This document shows, one piece after another, positions 8,622 through 18,320 of a DNA stretch of 64,000 nt. Each line of letters starts with the position of its first letter. The stretch's first letter is position 1. The notes below the pieces were generated by a model that was given only the letters and a program-made list of their open reading frames with translations, searched no databases and was not told where the DNA came from. This DNA comes from Gordonia phthalatica (lineage in GTDB: Bacteria; Actinomycetota; Actinomycetes; Mycobacteriales; Mycobacteriaceae), in assembly GCF_001305675.1 (NCBI RefSeq), contig NZ_CP011853.1:434001-498000 (forward strand), given 5' to 3'. The position numbers and the translations under genes are program-made.

Positions 8622-9566
8622 TCAGGGACGCTCGAGGAGTTCCAGCAGCAGCGCGTTGACCTCCGCGGGCACCTCCTGGTGCGCGAAGTGGCCTGCGCCC
8701 GACAGGATCCGGTAGTCCATGTTCGACGCCCATCGGCGGCTGCCCGCCATCAGCGAGTCGAGGATGTACTCGTCGTCGCGGCCACGGACTGCGAGGATGG
8801 GGATCCGCAGCTGCTTGTTCATCAAGTCCATGAAGCGCCAGCCGTCGGTGCGGAACTGTGAGCGGAACGCCCACCGGCGGTACTCGAGGCTGCAGTGCGC
8901 CACCCCGGGGATCTGGATCGCCATGCGGTTGCGAGTGACGGCCTCGGCGAAGTCGTCGGTCTCCTTCCACGCCGCCCCCGACCGCTCCCGGAAGTACTGC
9001 TCGACGAAGGCGCCGTTGCCGCGGGTCAGGCGTCGCTCGCCCAGCCGGGGGAGCTGGTTGTGCAGGAACGGGGCGAGGAACGCGGACCGCTCCTCCGCAT
9101 TGCGGAGCACGCCGTGCTTCAGCGCGCGCGGATGCGGCGACGCCAGGACGGCGACGCGGTTCACGACGGCCGGGTGCAGGGTGGCCGTCGCCCAGCAGAC
9201 GAGGCCGCCGTCGGCGTGGCCGACCAGGGCCGCCGTCGAATGGCCGAGCGACCGGATGAGGGCGTGGGTGTCGCCGGCAAGAGTCCAGCCGTCGTACCCG
9301 CGTGGCGGCTTGTCGGAGTCTCCGTAGCCGCGCAGGTCGACGGCGACGGCGCGGTACCCGGCGTCGGTCAGTGCTTCGAGCTGGTGGCGCCACGACCACC
9401 AGAACTCGCCGAACCCGTGCAGCAGGAGGACCAGCGGTCGGTCGGCGACGAACCGCTGGGTCTCCACCGCGTGGAAGCGCAGACCGTTCGCGCGGACGTC
9501 GAAGTGCCGCCAGGGTCCGTCGAAGCGGACGAGTGTCGGGTCGGGGGGAGGAGTGGCAGTGGTCAA
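8622..9566 (-). CDS. Alpha/beta-hydrolase, EphE-like
   Basis: A 314-residue alpha/beta-hydrolase with HGFGEFWWSWR (oxyanion region), DLRGYGDSDKP and a C-terminal GAGHFAHQE His. It occupies the Rv3670 (EphE, putative epoxide hydrolase) position next to marP. The nucleophile elbow reads GHADGG, so the usual nucleophile position is Ala and an Asp follows one residue later. Whether it is an active epoxide hydrolase is therefore uncertain. The start is a TTG, 13 bases behind the holin-like gene; no better ATG or GTG is in frame. Confidence 0.8.
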   Translation of the reverse strand: MTTATPPPDPTLVRFDGPWRHFDVRANGLRFHAVETQRFVADRPLVLLLHGFGEFWWSWRHQLEALTDAGYRAVAVDLRGYGDSDKPPRGYDGWTLAGDTHALIRSLGHSTAALVGHADGGLVCWATATLHPAVVNRVAVLASPHPRALKHGVLRNAEERSAFLAPFLHNQLPRLGERRLTRGNGAFVEQYFRERSGAAWKETDDFAEAVTRNRMAIQIPGVAHCSLEYRRWAFRSQFRTDGWRFMDLMNKQLRIPILAVRGRDDEYILDSLMAGSRRWASNMDYRILSGAGHFAHQEVPAEVNALLLELLERP

Positions 9567-9579
9567 CCGAGGAGGACGA

Positions 9580-10104
9580 TCAGCTGCGCATGGGATCGTG
9601 GGCAGGCGGGATCTGCGGATGCGCCATGCCGCCCGTGGAATCGCCGCGGCCCGGGATCACCGACGACAGTTCGTTGACCGATTCGATGGTCTTCTCGGGT
9701 GCCCGCAGCTTCTTGAGGAACAGATAGCCTGCCAGGATCAAGCCGATCGCGACGATCAGGAGAACCAGGAAGACGATGCCGAACGCGGCCCACTCCGGCA
9801 GCCAGATCGCCAGCAGGAAGCCGAGGAAGACGAAGAAGAACAGGCTCGCGTAGAGGAGCAGGACGGCGGCGACGATGATCAGGCCGCTGCCCATGCCCGC
9901 CTTCTTGGCCTCGCGGACCAGTTCGGCCTTGGCGAGGGCGATCTCGGCGCGGAACAGGGTGGAGGCGCTCGCCGTCGCATCCTTGACGAGGTTGCCGATG
10001 GTCGGCTCCCCGTTCGGGCCCAGGTTCGCGTCCGACAGCGGAATCGACGGAACGCGAGGCTGGTTGCTCGGTTCACTCGGCCAGGTGTCGGAATTTCCGC
10101 TCAC
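9580..10104 (-). CDS. Phage-holin-superfamily-III-like membrane protein (Rv3669-like)
   Basis: A 174-residue protein with a polar N terminus, an amphipathic helix (FRAEIALAKAELVREAKKAG) and two long membrane segments around residues 70-125, the pattern of PF07332-type actinobacterial proteins. GTG start. Despite the family name there are no phage genes nearby. The gene is in the conserved marP-ephE-acsA neighbourhood and probably serves the cell envelope. Function unknown. Confidence 0.85.
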   Translation of the reverse strand: MSGNSDTWPSEPSNQPRVPSIPLSDANLGPNGEPTIGNLVKDATASASTLFRAEIALAKAELVREAKKAGMGSGLIIVAAVLLLYASLFFFVFLGFLLAIWLPEWAAFGIVFLVLLIVAIGLILAGYLFLKKLRAPEKTIESVNELSSVIPGRGDSTGGMAHPQIPPAHDPMRS

Positions 10105-10164
10105 GAGTACTCCCTTGATGTTCGGTGGTCGGTCTCATGTTGCCACGTCGACCCGTACGACGAA

Positions 10165-10211
10165 ACGACACCGCCGACCCCGCGTCGTGCGCGTCGGGTC
10201 GGCGGTGTCGT
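10165..10211. terminator. Terminator hairpin downstream of acsA
   Basis: A perfect 16-bp stem (10,165-10,180 with 10,196-10,211) with a 15-base loop, starting 16 bases after the acsA stop on the minus strand. No T-run follows, as is common in high-GC actinobacteria. Confidence 0.75.
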
Positions 10212-10227
10212 CACGGGTGCCGGAGGA

Positions 10228-12171
<1,944 letters not shown>

Positions 12172-12598
12172 CGTGGTTGTGCCTTTCCCTAGATCATTCA
12201 TCTATCGAGTTCATTCATCTGGCGATCTCGTGACGAGACCGGGCGCGGTTCGGCAGGAACCTTCTGATGTGAAGGTAGTCACGTCACCATCGCAGTGTGA
12301 CGGCGCATCGGTTGCATGCGGGTTGCGCGCGATGAACGGTCGGTGGTCCGCGATCGGCGGCAGGGTTCGGGCCGACGACGATGCAGACTACTGCCGATCG
12401 GCGGCTGGTACGGGGCTTTCGCCCAGGCCGTGTCGGATGAGTCCCTTTGCCTGTCTCGGCGGCCCGATGGACGCCTGGCTGCGTTGTCGTCGGTCGACAT
12501 AGCTACCGCTATGCCTCCCTCCTCCGCCTTGCCAGCCGTCCATCGGATCCACCGATCCAAGGCAGTGGACTCATCCAACACGGCCTACTCTGGATCGG
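12172..12598. other. Intergenic region between acsA and the Fic-like gene
   Basis: About 430 bases without a convincing gene on either strand. It carries the acsA leader and, at 12,586-12,591, a TACTCT box 7 bases before the GTG of the next gene. The short frames here lack ribosome sites and family features. I see no repeat or RNA fold in it. Confidence 0.5.
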
Positions 12599-13348
12599 GT
12601 GAGTGAAGATCCGCTGGCACCCCTGCTCGACCTCCCCGGCGTCCGCGAGGCCTCCGACCGCGCACGGGATGCGGTGAGCGCCGCCCACCGGCACCCGATC
12701 AACATGCGGCAGTGGGACAAGACCTCGCGGGAGGCGTCGTGGCGGGCCGGTCGCCTGTCTGCGGCCATCGACGGCGCCACCACCGACATCTCTCGCGATG
12801 ACCTCGGCGATCCGGTCGCCGCCGGCGCGATCCGCGTCGCGCAGACCCTCGACGGCGAGCTCATCGATTCGGCGGTCGCGGTGTTCCGCCGCGCACCGCT
12901 GCAGTATCTCGCGCGGCTGCACATGCTGGCGGCGTCCGATCTGGTGGAGGACCGTGACGCACTCGGCCGACCACGACCCGAACCGCACATCGCGCAGCGT
13001 CTGCAGTTCCTCGGCGAGCTCGTCACCGGAGCGACGTCGGTTCCCGCGCCGGTGCTGGCCGCGGTGGTGCACGGAGACATCCTGGTGCTGGAGCCCTTCG
13101 ACCAGGCGAACGGTGTCGTCGCGCGCGCCGCGTCACGACTGGTCTCGGCGACCACCGGACTTGATCCGCACCTGCTCTGCGTTCCCGAGATCGCCTGGTA
13201 CAAGCGGGTGGGGGAGTACCGCGAACTGTCGACCGCCTTCGCGTCCGGTGATCCGGAGGCTCTCGCCGCGTGGATCATCTTCTGCTGCGACGGCTTCGTG
13301 AAGGGCGCGGAGGAGGCGAAGTCGATCGCCGACGCGGCCCGCGGCTGA
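12599..13348 (+). CDS. Degenerate Fic-fold protein (Rv3662c-like)
   Basis: A 249-residue helical protein in the Rv3662c position. Residues about 162-175 read EPFDQANGVVARAA, which aligns with the Fic motif HPFxxGNGRxxR but has Glu for the catalytic His and Val for the Arg after NG. Residues about 54-59 (SAAIDG) resemble the (S/T)xxxE(G/N) inhibitory motif of Fic enzymes. I infer a Fic-like fold that has lost AMP-transferase chemistry. TACTCT lies 7 bases before the GTG, so the message is probably leaderless. Function unknown. Confidence 0.7.
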   Translation: MSEDPLAPLLDLPGVREASDRARDAVSAAHRHPINMRQWDKTSREASWRAGRLSAAIDGATTDISRDDLGDPVAAGAIRVAQTLDGELIDSAVAVFRRAPLQYLARLHMLAASDLVEDRDALGRPRPEPHIAQRLQFLGELVTGATSVPAPVLAAVVHGDILVLEPFDQANGVVARAASRLVSATTGLDPHLLCVPEIAWYKRVGEYRELSTAFASGDPEALAAWIIFCCDGFVKGAEEAKSIADAARG

Positions 13349-13366
13349 ACTCTCGGCGACTCGGCC

Positions 13367-13443
13367 GCTGGTCGAGCCGACCTTGGGCGCTGCTTTCGCT
13401 GGTTGAGCCGATCCGGAGCGAAGCGGAGGGACGTGTCGAAACC
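13367..13443. repeat. Dispersed GGTTTCGAC...GCTCAACCAGC repeat, copy B
   Basis: On the minus strand this is GGTTTCGAC (13,435-13,443) to GCTCAACCAGC (13,398-13,408), matching copy A at 3814-3866. A partial second end, GCTGGTCGAGCCG, lies just before it (13,367-13,379). It separates the Fic-like gene from the candidate Ms1 RNA. Confidence 0.65.
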
Positions 13444-13496
13444 CCGCACACGGGCTGGAACGACGGACGCACGCCGACCCCTGGGCACACATATAT

Positions 13497-13804
13497 GCGG
13501 GCGGCCTCCCTGCCGGAATTCCGGTGTGGGTTGCCGCCCGCAAGCACGGACGTAAACGACCAATGCGTGCATATGTGGGTTGTGTGATCGCCTAGGCGAG
13601 GGAAAGCGGACATCTGCCCGTTGCTCGAAGGTTGATCGAAGACCAACGCGAGGAACGAATAATGTCCCCAATATCGCAAGCGCACAACGCTTCTGCCAAT
13701 GCGGCGCGCTCCGCGTGGGATGCTTACCGCCCGTGCTGGGAACTTGCCGATCCGGGGGCTTCTGCCTTCTCTTCCGGTAGAAGCTTTGCCGTCCGGGGTT
13801 CCGT
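13497..13804 (-). ncRNA. Candidate Ms1 (MTS2823-type) 6S-like RNA
   Basis: In M. tuberculosis the roughly 300-base RNA MTS2823, homologue of the RNA-polymerase-binding Ms1, lies between Rv3661 and Rv3662c on the Rv3661 strand. The same slot here holds a 500-base gap of lower GC with no credible gene. On the minus strand TTGATG (13,834-13,839) and TAGAAA (13,811-13,816), 17 bases apart, would start a transcript near 13,804. A 9-10-bp GCGGGCGGC stem (13,497-13,505 with 13,533-13,541), enclosing a CCGGAATTCCGG palindrome and followed by an AT-rich stretch, would end it at about 308 bases. Identification rests on position, length and signals, not alignment. Confidence 0.6.
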
Positions 13805-13857
13805 AACTCATTTCTACACGGTGACCGTCGTCACATCAAGCCCTTTCCGGAAAATCT

Positions 13858-14676
13858 TTAAGCGGCCTCTGACCTGGGCATTCGCCCGTGGCGCATCGAG
13901 TAGATGATCGCCAGCGCAGCGGCTGCGCCGATCCCTGTGGCACACAACGCAGTACGGGTCAGTACGGGCTTCGACGCCCAGGCCGGCGGGGGCATCGGAT
14001 TGGGGAAATCGAAGATCTCCCAGCCGTTTTCGGCTGCGTGATGGCGCAGGGCCTTGTCCGGGTTGACCACCGCGGGATGTCCGACCGCGGTGAGCATGGG
14101 CAGGTCGGTGCTGGAGTCGGAGTAGGCGAAGCAGTCGTCGAGTCGGTAGCCGTGTTCGTCGGCGAGCGCGCGCATCGCCACGGCCTTGTCCTCCCCGTAG
14201 CAATAGAAGTCGAGCTCGCCGGAGTAATGGCCGTCCTCGATCCGCATGATGCTGGCGCGTACGTAGTCGGCGCCGAGCAGCTCGCCGATCGGCTCCACCA
14301 TCTCGATGCCCGACGCGGAGATCAGCACCACGTCGTGGTCGGCGGCCTGGTGTCGGGCGATCAGTTCGGCGGCCTCGGTGAAGATCGTCGGCCGGACCAC
14401 CTCGTCGAGGGTCTCGGAGACGATCTCGCGGACTTGCGCTGCATCCCATCCGCGGCACATGTCGGTGACGTGCTTGCGCAGCCGCTCCACCTGGTCGGCC
14501 TCCGCCGAGGTCAACAGGAACTGCAACTGGGCGATGGCGGATTTGAGCATGGCGCGTCTGGTCAGCAGGCCGCCCTCGAAGAACGGGCGGGTGAACGCCA
14601 GGGCGCTCGACCGTGCGATGACGGTCTTGTCGAGGTCGAAGAAGGCTGCGATTCGGGGCGATGACGTCGAGGTCAC
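13858..14676 (-). CDS. HAD-IB phosphatase, SerB-like (Rv3661-like)
   Basis: A 272-residue HAD phosphatase with motif I FFDLDKTVI, motif II ISASG and motif IV YSDSSTDLPML, and a C-terminal membrane-anchor-like segment (TGIGAAAALAIIYS) ending in basic residues. The GTG at 14,676 is preferred because TAGGAT lies 7 bases upstream (leaderless); the frame further upstream overlaps a promoter region. The family dephosphorylates small phosphoesters such as phosphoserine, but this Mycobacteriales subgroup has no assigned substrate. It lies between the 6C and Ms1 RNA positions. Confidence 0.88.
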   Translation of the reverse strand: MTSTSSPRIAAFFDLDKTVIARSSALAFTRPFFEGGLLTRRAMLKSAIAQLQFLLTSAEADQVERLRKHVTDMCRGWDAAQVREIVSETLDEVVRPTIFTEAAELIARHQAADHDVVLISASGIEMVEPIGELLGADYVRASIMRIEDGHYSGELDFYCYGEDKAVAMRALADEHGYRLDDCFAYSDSSTDLPMLTAVGHPAVVNPDKALRHHAAENGWEIFDFPNPMPPPAWASKPVLTRTALCATGIGAAAALAIIYSMRHGRMPRSEAA

Positions 14677-14789
14677 AGCGCAAATCCTACGACGGCCATA
14701 AGAATTGTGGGAGAGTGTGACGGACCGAACAGGAGCGTCCAGATAGTTGGTATTGCAATGTTCGCGTCGACGCGTGTAGCTTGTAGATA

Positions 14790-14883
14790 TCCGGTTCACA
14801 CCGGTAGCTTTCAGCCCGACCCCCCGGGGCTGAAACGCTGATGACCCCGGCCTCCTCCCCCCTGGCCGGGGTCGTCCCTATTT
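14790..14883 (+). ncRNA. 6C small RNA
   Basis: Two strong hairpins each expose six cytosines: stem 14,809-14,817 with 14,827-14,835 (loop GACCCCCCG), and stem 14,843-14,852 with 14,864-14,873 (loop containing CCTCCCCCC), the defining feature of 6C RNA. The second, followed by GTCCCTATTT, doubles as terminator. A small CCGGT/ACCGG hairpin forms the 5' end. TTGCAA (14,753-14,758) and TAGCTT (14,777-14,782), 18 bases apart, would start it near 14,790, giving about 94 bases, as for M. tuberculosis B11/6C (93 bases). Position between the Rv3661 and Rv3660c homologues and the strand also match. 6C pairs with G-rich ribosome sites of target mRNAs through its C loops. Confidence 0.92.
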
Positions 14884-15030
14884 CTGAGCCTTTTCGCCGC
14901 GGCATCGCAGGCGATTCGAGACGTAATTTTCCAATTGTCTCACCCTTGGCTGTTTCGCGTCGTAGATTCGTACGATCCGACGACACGCACGTGCGCGTCG
15001 TCTCCGTGCGACCTCCAGGGGACCTCTGAC

Positions 15031-15975
15031 ATGAAGCACATCGGACGTCTGATCGTCACTCTCTGCGCGGTCCTGCTGGGGGTGCTGACCGTTGTCGCAC
15101 CCGCGCAGGCCGATCCGAAACTACCGGAGAACTACAACTTCTTCGGCGGCATCCCGTACGAGCTCCAGCATCCCGGCGGCTCCCTGCCGGGCTCCAACGA
15201 CTTCTCGTGCAAGCCGACCGCGGAGCATCCGCGACCGGTGGTCCTGGTGCACGGAACGGGTGGCGCCAAGACCACCAATTGGGGCTCCTATGTGCCGATG
15301 TTGAAGAACCGCGGCTACTGCGTCTTCGCCCTCACCTACGGGGCGCTTCCCGGGCTGCCGTGGCCGTTCACCGCTGTCGGCGGCATGGACCGGATTCAGG
15401 TCAGTGCGGCCCAGCTCGCGAAGTTCGTCAAGCGGGTCCGCGCGGCGACCGGCGCGAAGACGGTCGACCTGATCGGTCACTCCCAGGGCACGTACATGCC
15501 CACGTACTACCTGAAGTATCTCGGCGGGGCGGACAAGGTCACCAACTACATCTCGCTCGCGCCGCTGTGGAAGGGCACCGGGTCGCTGACCCCGCAGATG
15601 AGCGAACTCGGTCGGCTCCTCGGCGACGTTCCCATGCCCATGTGCATCGGCTGCGGCGGCATGCTGCCGGGGTCCAGCATGAACAAGAAGATCTGGCGCG
15701 GCGGCAGCCCGTACGTCAAGGGTGTGAAGTACACGAACATCATGACGCGGTACGACGAGGCCGTGGTGCCCTACACGGCGGGATACGTGCGAGCGCGCAA
15801 GGGCGAGCAGGTGAAGAACATCGTCGTGCAGGACACCTGCTCGCAGGACTACAGCGACCACATGGCGATCGCCGGCTCCCGTCGCGCCGCGTACTTCGCG
15901 CTGAACGCACTCGACCCGGCCCATCCGGTGACGGTGCCGTGCGAGTTCGTGCCGCCGTTCACCGGGCAGTCGTAG
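15031..15975 (+). CDS. Secreted class-2 lipase/esterase
   Basis: A 314-residue protein with a clear signal peptide (MKHIGRLIVTLCAVLLGVL, cut after AQA near residue 28). The lipase-2 fold shows VVLVHGTGGAK, nucleophile GHSQGTY, Asp in TRYDEAVVPYTAG and His in YSDHMAIAG. It should hydrolyse ester lipids outside the cell. Start ATG follows AGGGGA at 9 bases, and TACGAT (14,971-14,976) is the likely -10 box. It lies between 6C and ssd, a position without a lipase in M. tuberculosis, so it is a lineage-specific insertion. Confidence 0.92.
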   Translation: MKHIGRLIVTLCAVLLGVLTVVAPAQADPKLPENYNFFGGIPYELQHPGGSLPGSNDFSCKPTAEHPRPVVLVHGTGGAKTTNWGSYVPMLKNRGYCVFALTYGALPGLPWPFTAVGGMDRIQVSAAQLAKFVKRVRAATGAKTVDLIGHSQGTYMPTYYLKYLGGADKVTNYISLAPLWKGTGSLTPQMSELGRLLGDVPMPMCIGCGGMLPGSSMNKKIWRGGSPYVKGVKYTNIMTRYDEAVVPYTAGYVRARKGEQVKNIVVQDTCSQDYSDHMAIAGSRRAAYFALNALDPAHPVTVPCEFVPPFTGQS

Positions 15976-16013
15976 GGGACCGCCGCCCCTCGTCGAGACC
16001 ACGGGCCGCGGGC

Positions 16014-16044
16014 CTGTGGATAGAACTGCCGGAGCCTGTGGATG
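16014..16044. promoter_or_regulatory. Two DnaA-box-like sites upstream of ssd
   Basis: CTGTGGATA (16,014-16,022) and CTGTGGATG (16,036-16,044) sit in direct repeat 22 bases apart. The first differs at one position from TGTGGATAA-type DnaA boxes read with its flank. They lie in the 111-base gap in front of the septum-site gene. Pattern match only. Confidence 0.35.
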
Positions 16045-16086
16045 ACACACTTCACGGATCGGCGGCGATGACGCACCCTCGGTGGC

Positions 16087-17130
16087 ATGAGCGATGTGCT
16101 GCTGGTTCTGGCGGGTGACGAGTTCCACGACGACCTCGCGCGGTGCAGCGCGGCCGCCGGCTACACGATGGTGGTGGGCGACGCCGCGCGGTGCCGCCAT
16201 CAGTGGCTGCGGGCCGCCGCGGTGGTGGCCGACGCGGCGGCGCTGCACGTGCTGCGCGATCTCGGCCTCCCGCGTCGGACCGGACTCTTCGCCGTCGCAC
16301 CACCCGGCGACGACGGCGTGCCGTGGCGGGCTGGGCTGGTGCTCGGCGCCGACGGTGGCTTCGTCCTCCCCGATGAGGAGGGCGCTCTGGTCGCCGCGCT
16401 CACCCGGGTGCGTGAGCCGCGACGGCATCCGGCAGGTGCGCTCGCCGTCATCGGCGGGCACGGAGGCGCCGGTGCCAGCACCCTGGCCGCCGCCGTCGCG
16501 CTGGTGGCTGCGCGGTCGTCGCCCACCCTGCTGATGGACGTCGACCAGGCCGGAGCGGGTGCGGATCTCCTGCTGGGGGTGGAGGCCGAGTCCGGCCTGC
16601 GCTGGCCCGACGTCAACGGTGAGACCGGTGCCATCGGCGGTGCCGCACTGCGTGCGGCCGTGCCGCGGACCCGCGGGGTCGGGGTGCTGTGCGGTGCCCG
16701 CGGTGATCCGTCGCCGCTGCGACCGGAGACCGTGTTGGCCGTCCTCGACGCGAGCCGCGGTGCGGGCGACGTCGTGATCGCGGACGTCGGCAGGGAACCC
16801 GGGCCGGTGGCGGCCGGAATCGTCGACTCGGTGGATCTGATCGTGGTGGTGACGACCGCGACCGTGCCCGCGGTGGCGGCGACGCGCCGGACCGTCGCCC
16901 GGATGCTGGACGGCCGGGAGCCGGTCCTGCTGGTCCGCGGACCGTCACCGAGCGGCCTGCGGGGGAGGCAGGTCGCCGACGCCGTCGGGCTGCCGTTGCT
17001 CGGGCAGTATCGGCCCGAGGGCGGTCTCGCAGCGCGTTGCGAATCGGGTGGCCTCACGGTGCGACGGTTCTCGCCGCTCACCCGGATCGCCGAGACCGTC
17101 TGCGCGCGCGTTGGAAGTGGTGCGCGATGA
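16087..17130 (+). CDS. ssd: Septum-site-determining/CpaE-like protein Ssd (Rv3660c-like)
   Basis: A 347-residue MinD/ParA-superfamily protein: an N-terminal receiver-like region (1-110), then AVIGGHGGAGASTLAAAVAL at about residue 121, LLMDVDQAGAGADLLLG and ADVGREPGPVAAG. In the deviant Walker A motif (KGGxGKS/T) both lysines are gone (HGGAGAS), so ATP hydrolysis is doubtful. The M. tuberculosis homologue affects septum formation and heads the same Tad cluster. CpaE-type proteins place the pilus machine at a pole. Stop overlaps the tadA start (ATGA). Confidence 0.9.
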   Translation: MSDVLLVLAGDEFHDDLARCSAAAGYTMVVGDAARCRHQWLRAAAVVADAAALHVLRDLGLPRRTGLFAVAPPGDDGVPWRAGLVLGADGGFVLPDEEGALVAALTRVREPRRHPAGALAVIGGHGGAGASTLAAAVALVAARSSPTLLMDVDQAGAGADLLLGVEAESGLRWPDVNGETGAIGGAALRAAVPRTRGVGVLCGARGDPSPLRPETVLAVLDASRGAGDVVIADVGREPGPVAAGIVDSVDLIVVVTTATVPAVAATRRTVARMLDGREPVLLVRGPSPSGLRGRQVADAVGLPLLGQYRPEGGLAARCESGGLTVRRFSPLTRIAETVCARVGSGAR

Positions 17131-18320
17131 CCGGCATGGCTGCCACTGTGAACCCCGACCTGCTCGACCGCGTTCGGCAGCGGCTCGCCTCGGACGTGAC
17201 GGGGCCGGTGTCGGCGCCGTCGCCCGACGTCATCGCGGCGGCCATCCGCGCCGAATCCGGCGGACTCCTCGGCGACACCGATCTCCTGGCCGCGCTGCGC
17301 TACCTGCAGACGGAGATGGTCGGCGTCGGACGGCTGGAGGGCCTGCTGGCCGACCCGTCCGTCACCGACGTGCTGGTCGTGGGGCCGAAGCGGGTGTGGG
17401 CCGACCGCGGCGACGGTCTGGAACTGACCGAGGTGGTCTTCGACGACGAGGCGGGGGTGCGACGCCTGGCGGCTCGGCTCGCGTTGAGTGCGGGACGTCG
17501 GCTCGACGACGCGCAGCCGTGGGTCGACGGGCGGCTGTCGGGGCTCGGCAGGGCAGGTGTGCAGGTCCGTTTGCATGCGCTGATCCCGCCGCTGGCGCCC
17601 GACGGCACGTGCATCTCGCTGCGAGTGCTGCGCGGTGCCTTTCACAGTTTCGCGAGTCTGGTCGACAGCGGTTCGGTGCCCGCCGAGGTGGCTGAGACGG
17701 TTCGTGCGGTGGTGACCGCGCGCCTGGCCTTCCTGGTCGTCGGCGGGACCGGTGCGGGGAAGACGACGGTGTTGGGAAGCCTTCTGGGACTGGTGGATCC
17801 GGGTGATCGAATCCTGTGCGTCGAAGACGCGCCCGAGTTGGAACCGCGCCATCCACACGTGGTTCGGATGGTCGCCCGTGCGCCGAACGTGGAGGGCGTC
17901 GGGGAGGTGACCGTGCGGACGCTGGTCCGGCAGGCCCTGCGGATGCGGCCCGACCGGATCGTCGTCGGCGAGGTGCGCGGCGCCGAAGTGATCGACCTCC
18001 TCACCGCCCTCAACACCGGGCACGACGGCTGCGCCGGGACCCTGCACGCGAACTCGATCACCGAGGTGCCCGCGCGGATGGAGGCGCTCGCGGCGCTCGG
18101 CGGGATGGAACGGACCGCTCTGCACAGCCAGCTGGGACCGGCGATCCAGGTGATCCTCGGCGTGGCTCGCGACCGGTCCGGTGCGCGTGGGCTCAGCGAG
18201 ATCGGTCTCGTGGAGCGCGATCGGTCCGGGCTGGTGACGGTGGTGCCCGCGTGGCGTCGGGTGACCGGGTTCACCGATCGGCGCGAGCACCTCGACCAGC
18301 TGATCCGGGAACGACGATGA
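17127..18320 (+). CDS. tadA: Tad pilus ATPase TadA/CpaF
   Basis: A 397-residue secretion ATPase. It has the Walker A VVGGTGAGKTTVLGSLL, Asp box ILCVEDAPEL, Walker B RIVVGEVRGAEVIDLL and His box GHDGCAGTLHANS, the order found in TadA/VirB11 ATPases. It powers pilin assembly on the cytoplasmic side. Translationally coupled to ssd and tadB by ATGA overlaps, so ssd-tadA-tadB-tadC form one operon as in Rv3660c-Rv3657c. Confidence 0.95.
   Translation: MTGMAATVNPDLLDRVRQRLASDVTGPVSAPSPDVIAAAIRAESGGLLGDTDLLAALRYLQTEMVGVGRLEGLLADPSVTDVLVVGPKRVWADRGDGLELTEVVFDDEAGVRRLAARLALSAGRRLDDAQPWVDGRLSGLGRAGVQVRLHALIPPLAPDGTCISLRVLRGAFHSFASLVDSGSVPAEVAETVRAVVTARLAFLVVGGTGAGKTTVLGSLLGLVDPGDRILCVEDAPELEPRHPHVVRMVARAPNVEGVGEVTVRTLVRQALRMRPDRIVVGEVRGAEVIDLLTALNTGHDGCAGTLHANSITEVPARMEALAALGGMERTALHSQLGPAIQVILGVARDRSGARGLSEIGLVERDRSGLVTVVPAWRRVTGFTDRREHLDQLIRERR

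Noticed and set aside
9580..10104. Holin-like gene as sign of a prophage
   Set aside because: No lysin, capsid or integrase nearby, and the gene sits in a conserved housekeeping neighbourhood.
12172..12598. Several 60-115-codon frames between acsA and the Fic-like gene
   Set aside because: No ribosome sites, no recognisable composition, and mutual overlap on both strands.
13632..13907. A 91-codon plus-strand frame with GAGG before an ATG
   Set aside because: It runs into the HAD gene on the other strand, shows no family or membrane pattern, and lies opposite the candidate Ms1 RNA.
14683..14972. Pairing of CTACGACG with CGTCGTAG across 270 bases as closing stem of a large RNA
   Set aside because: Both segments are better explained as two divergent promoters with similar -10 context; the 6C RNA accounts for the structure between them.
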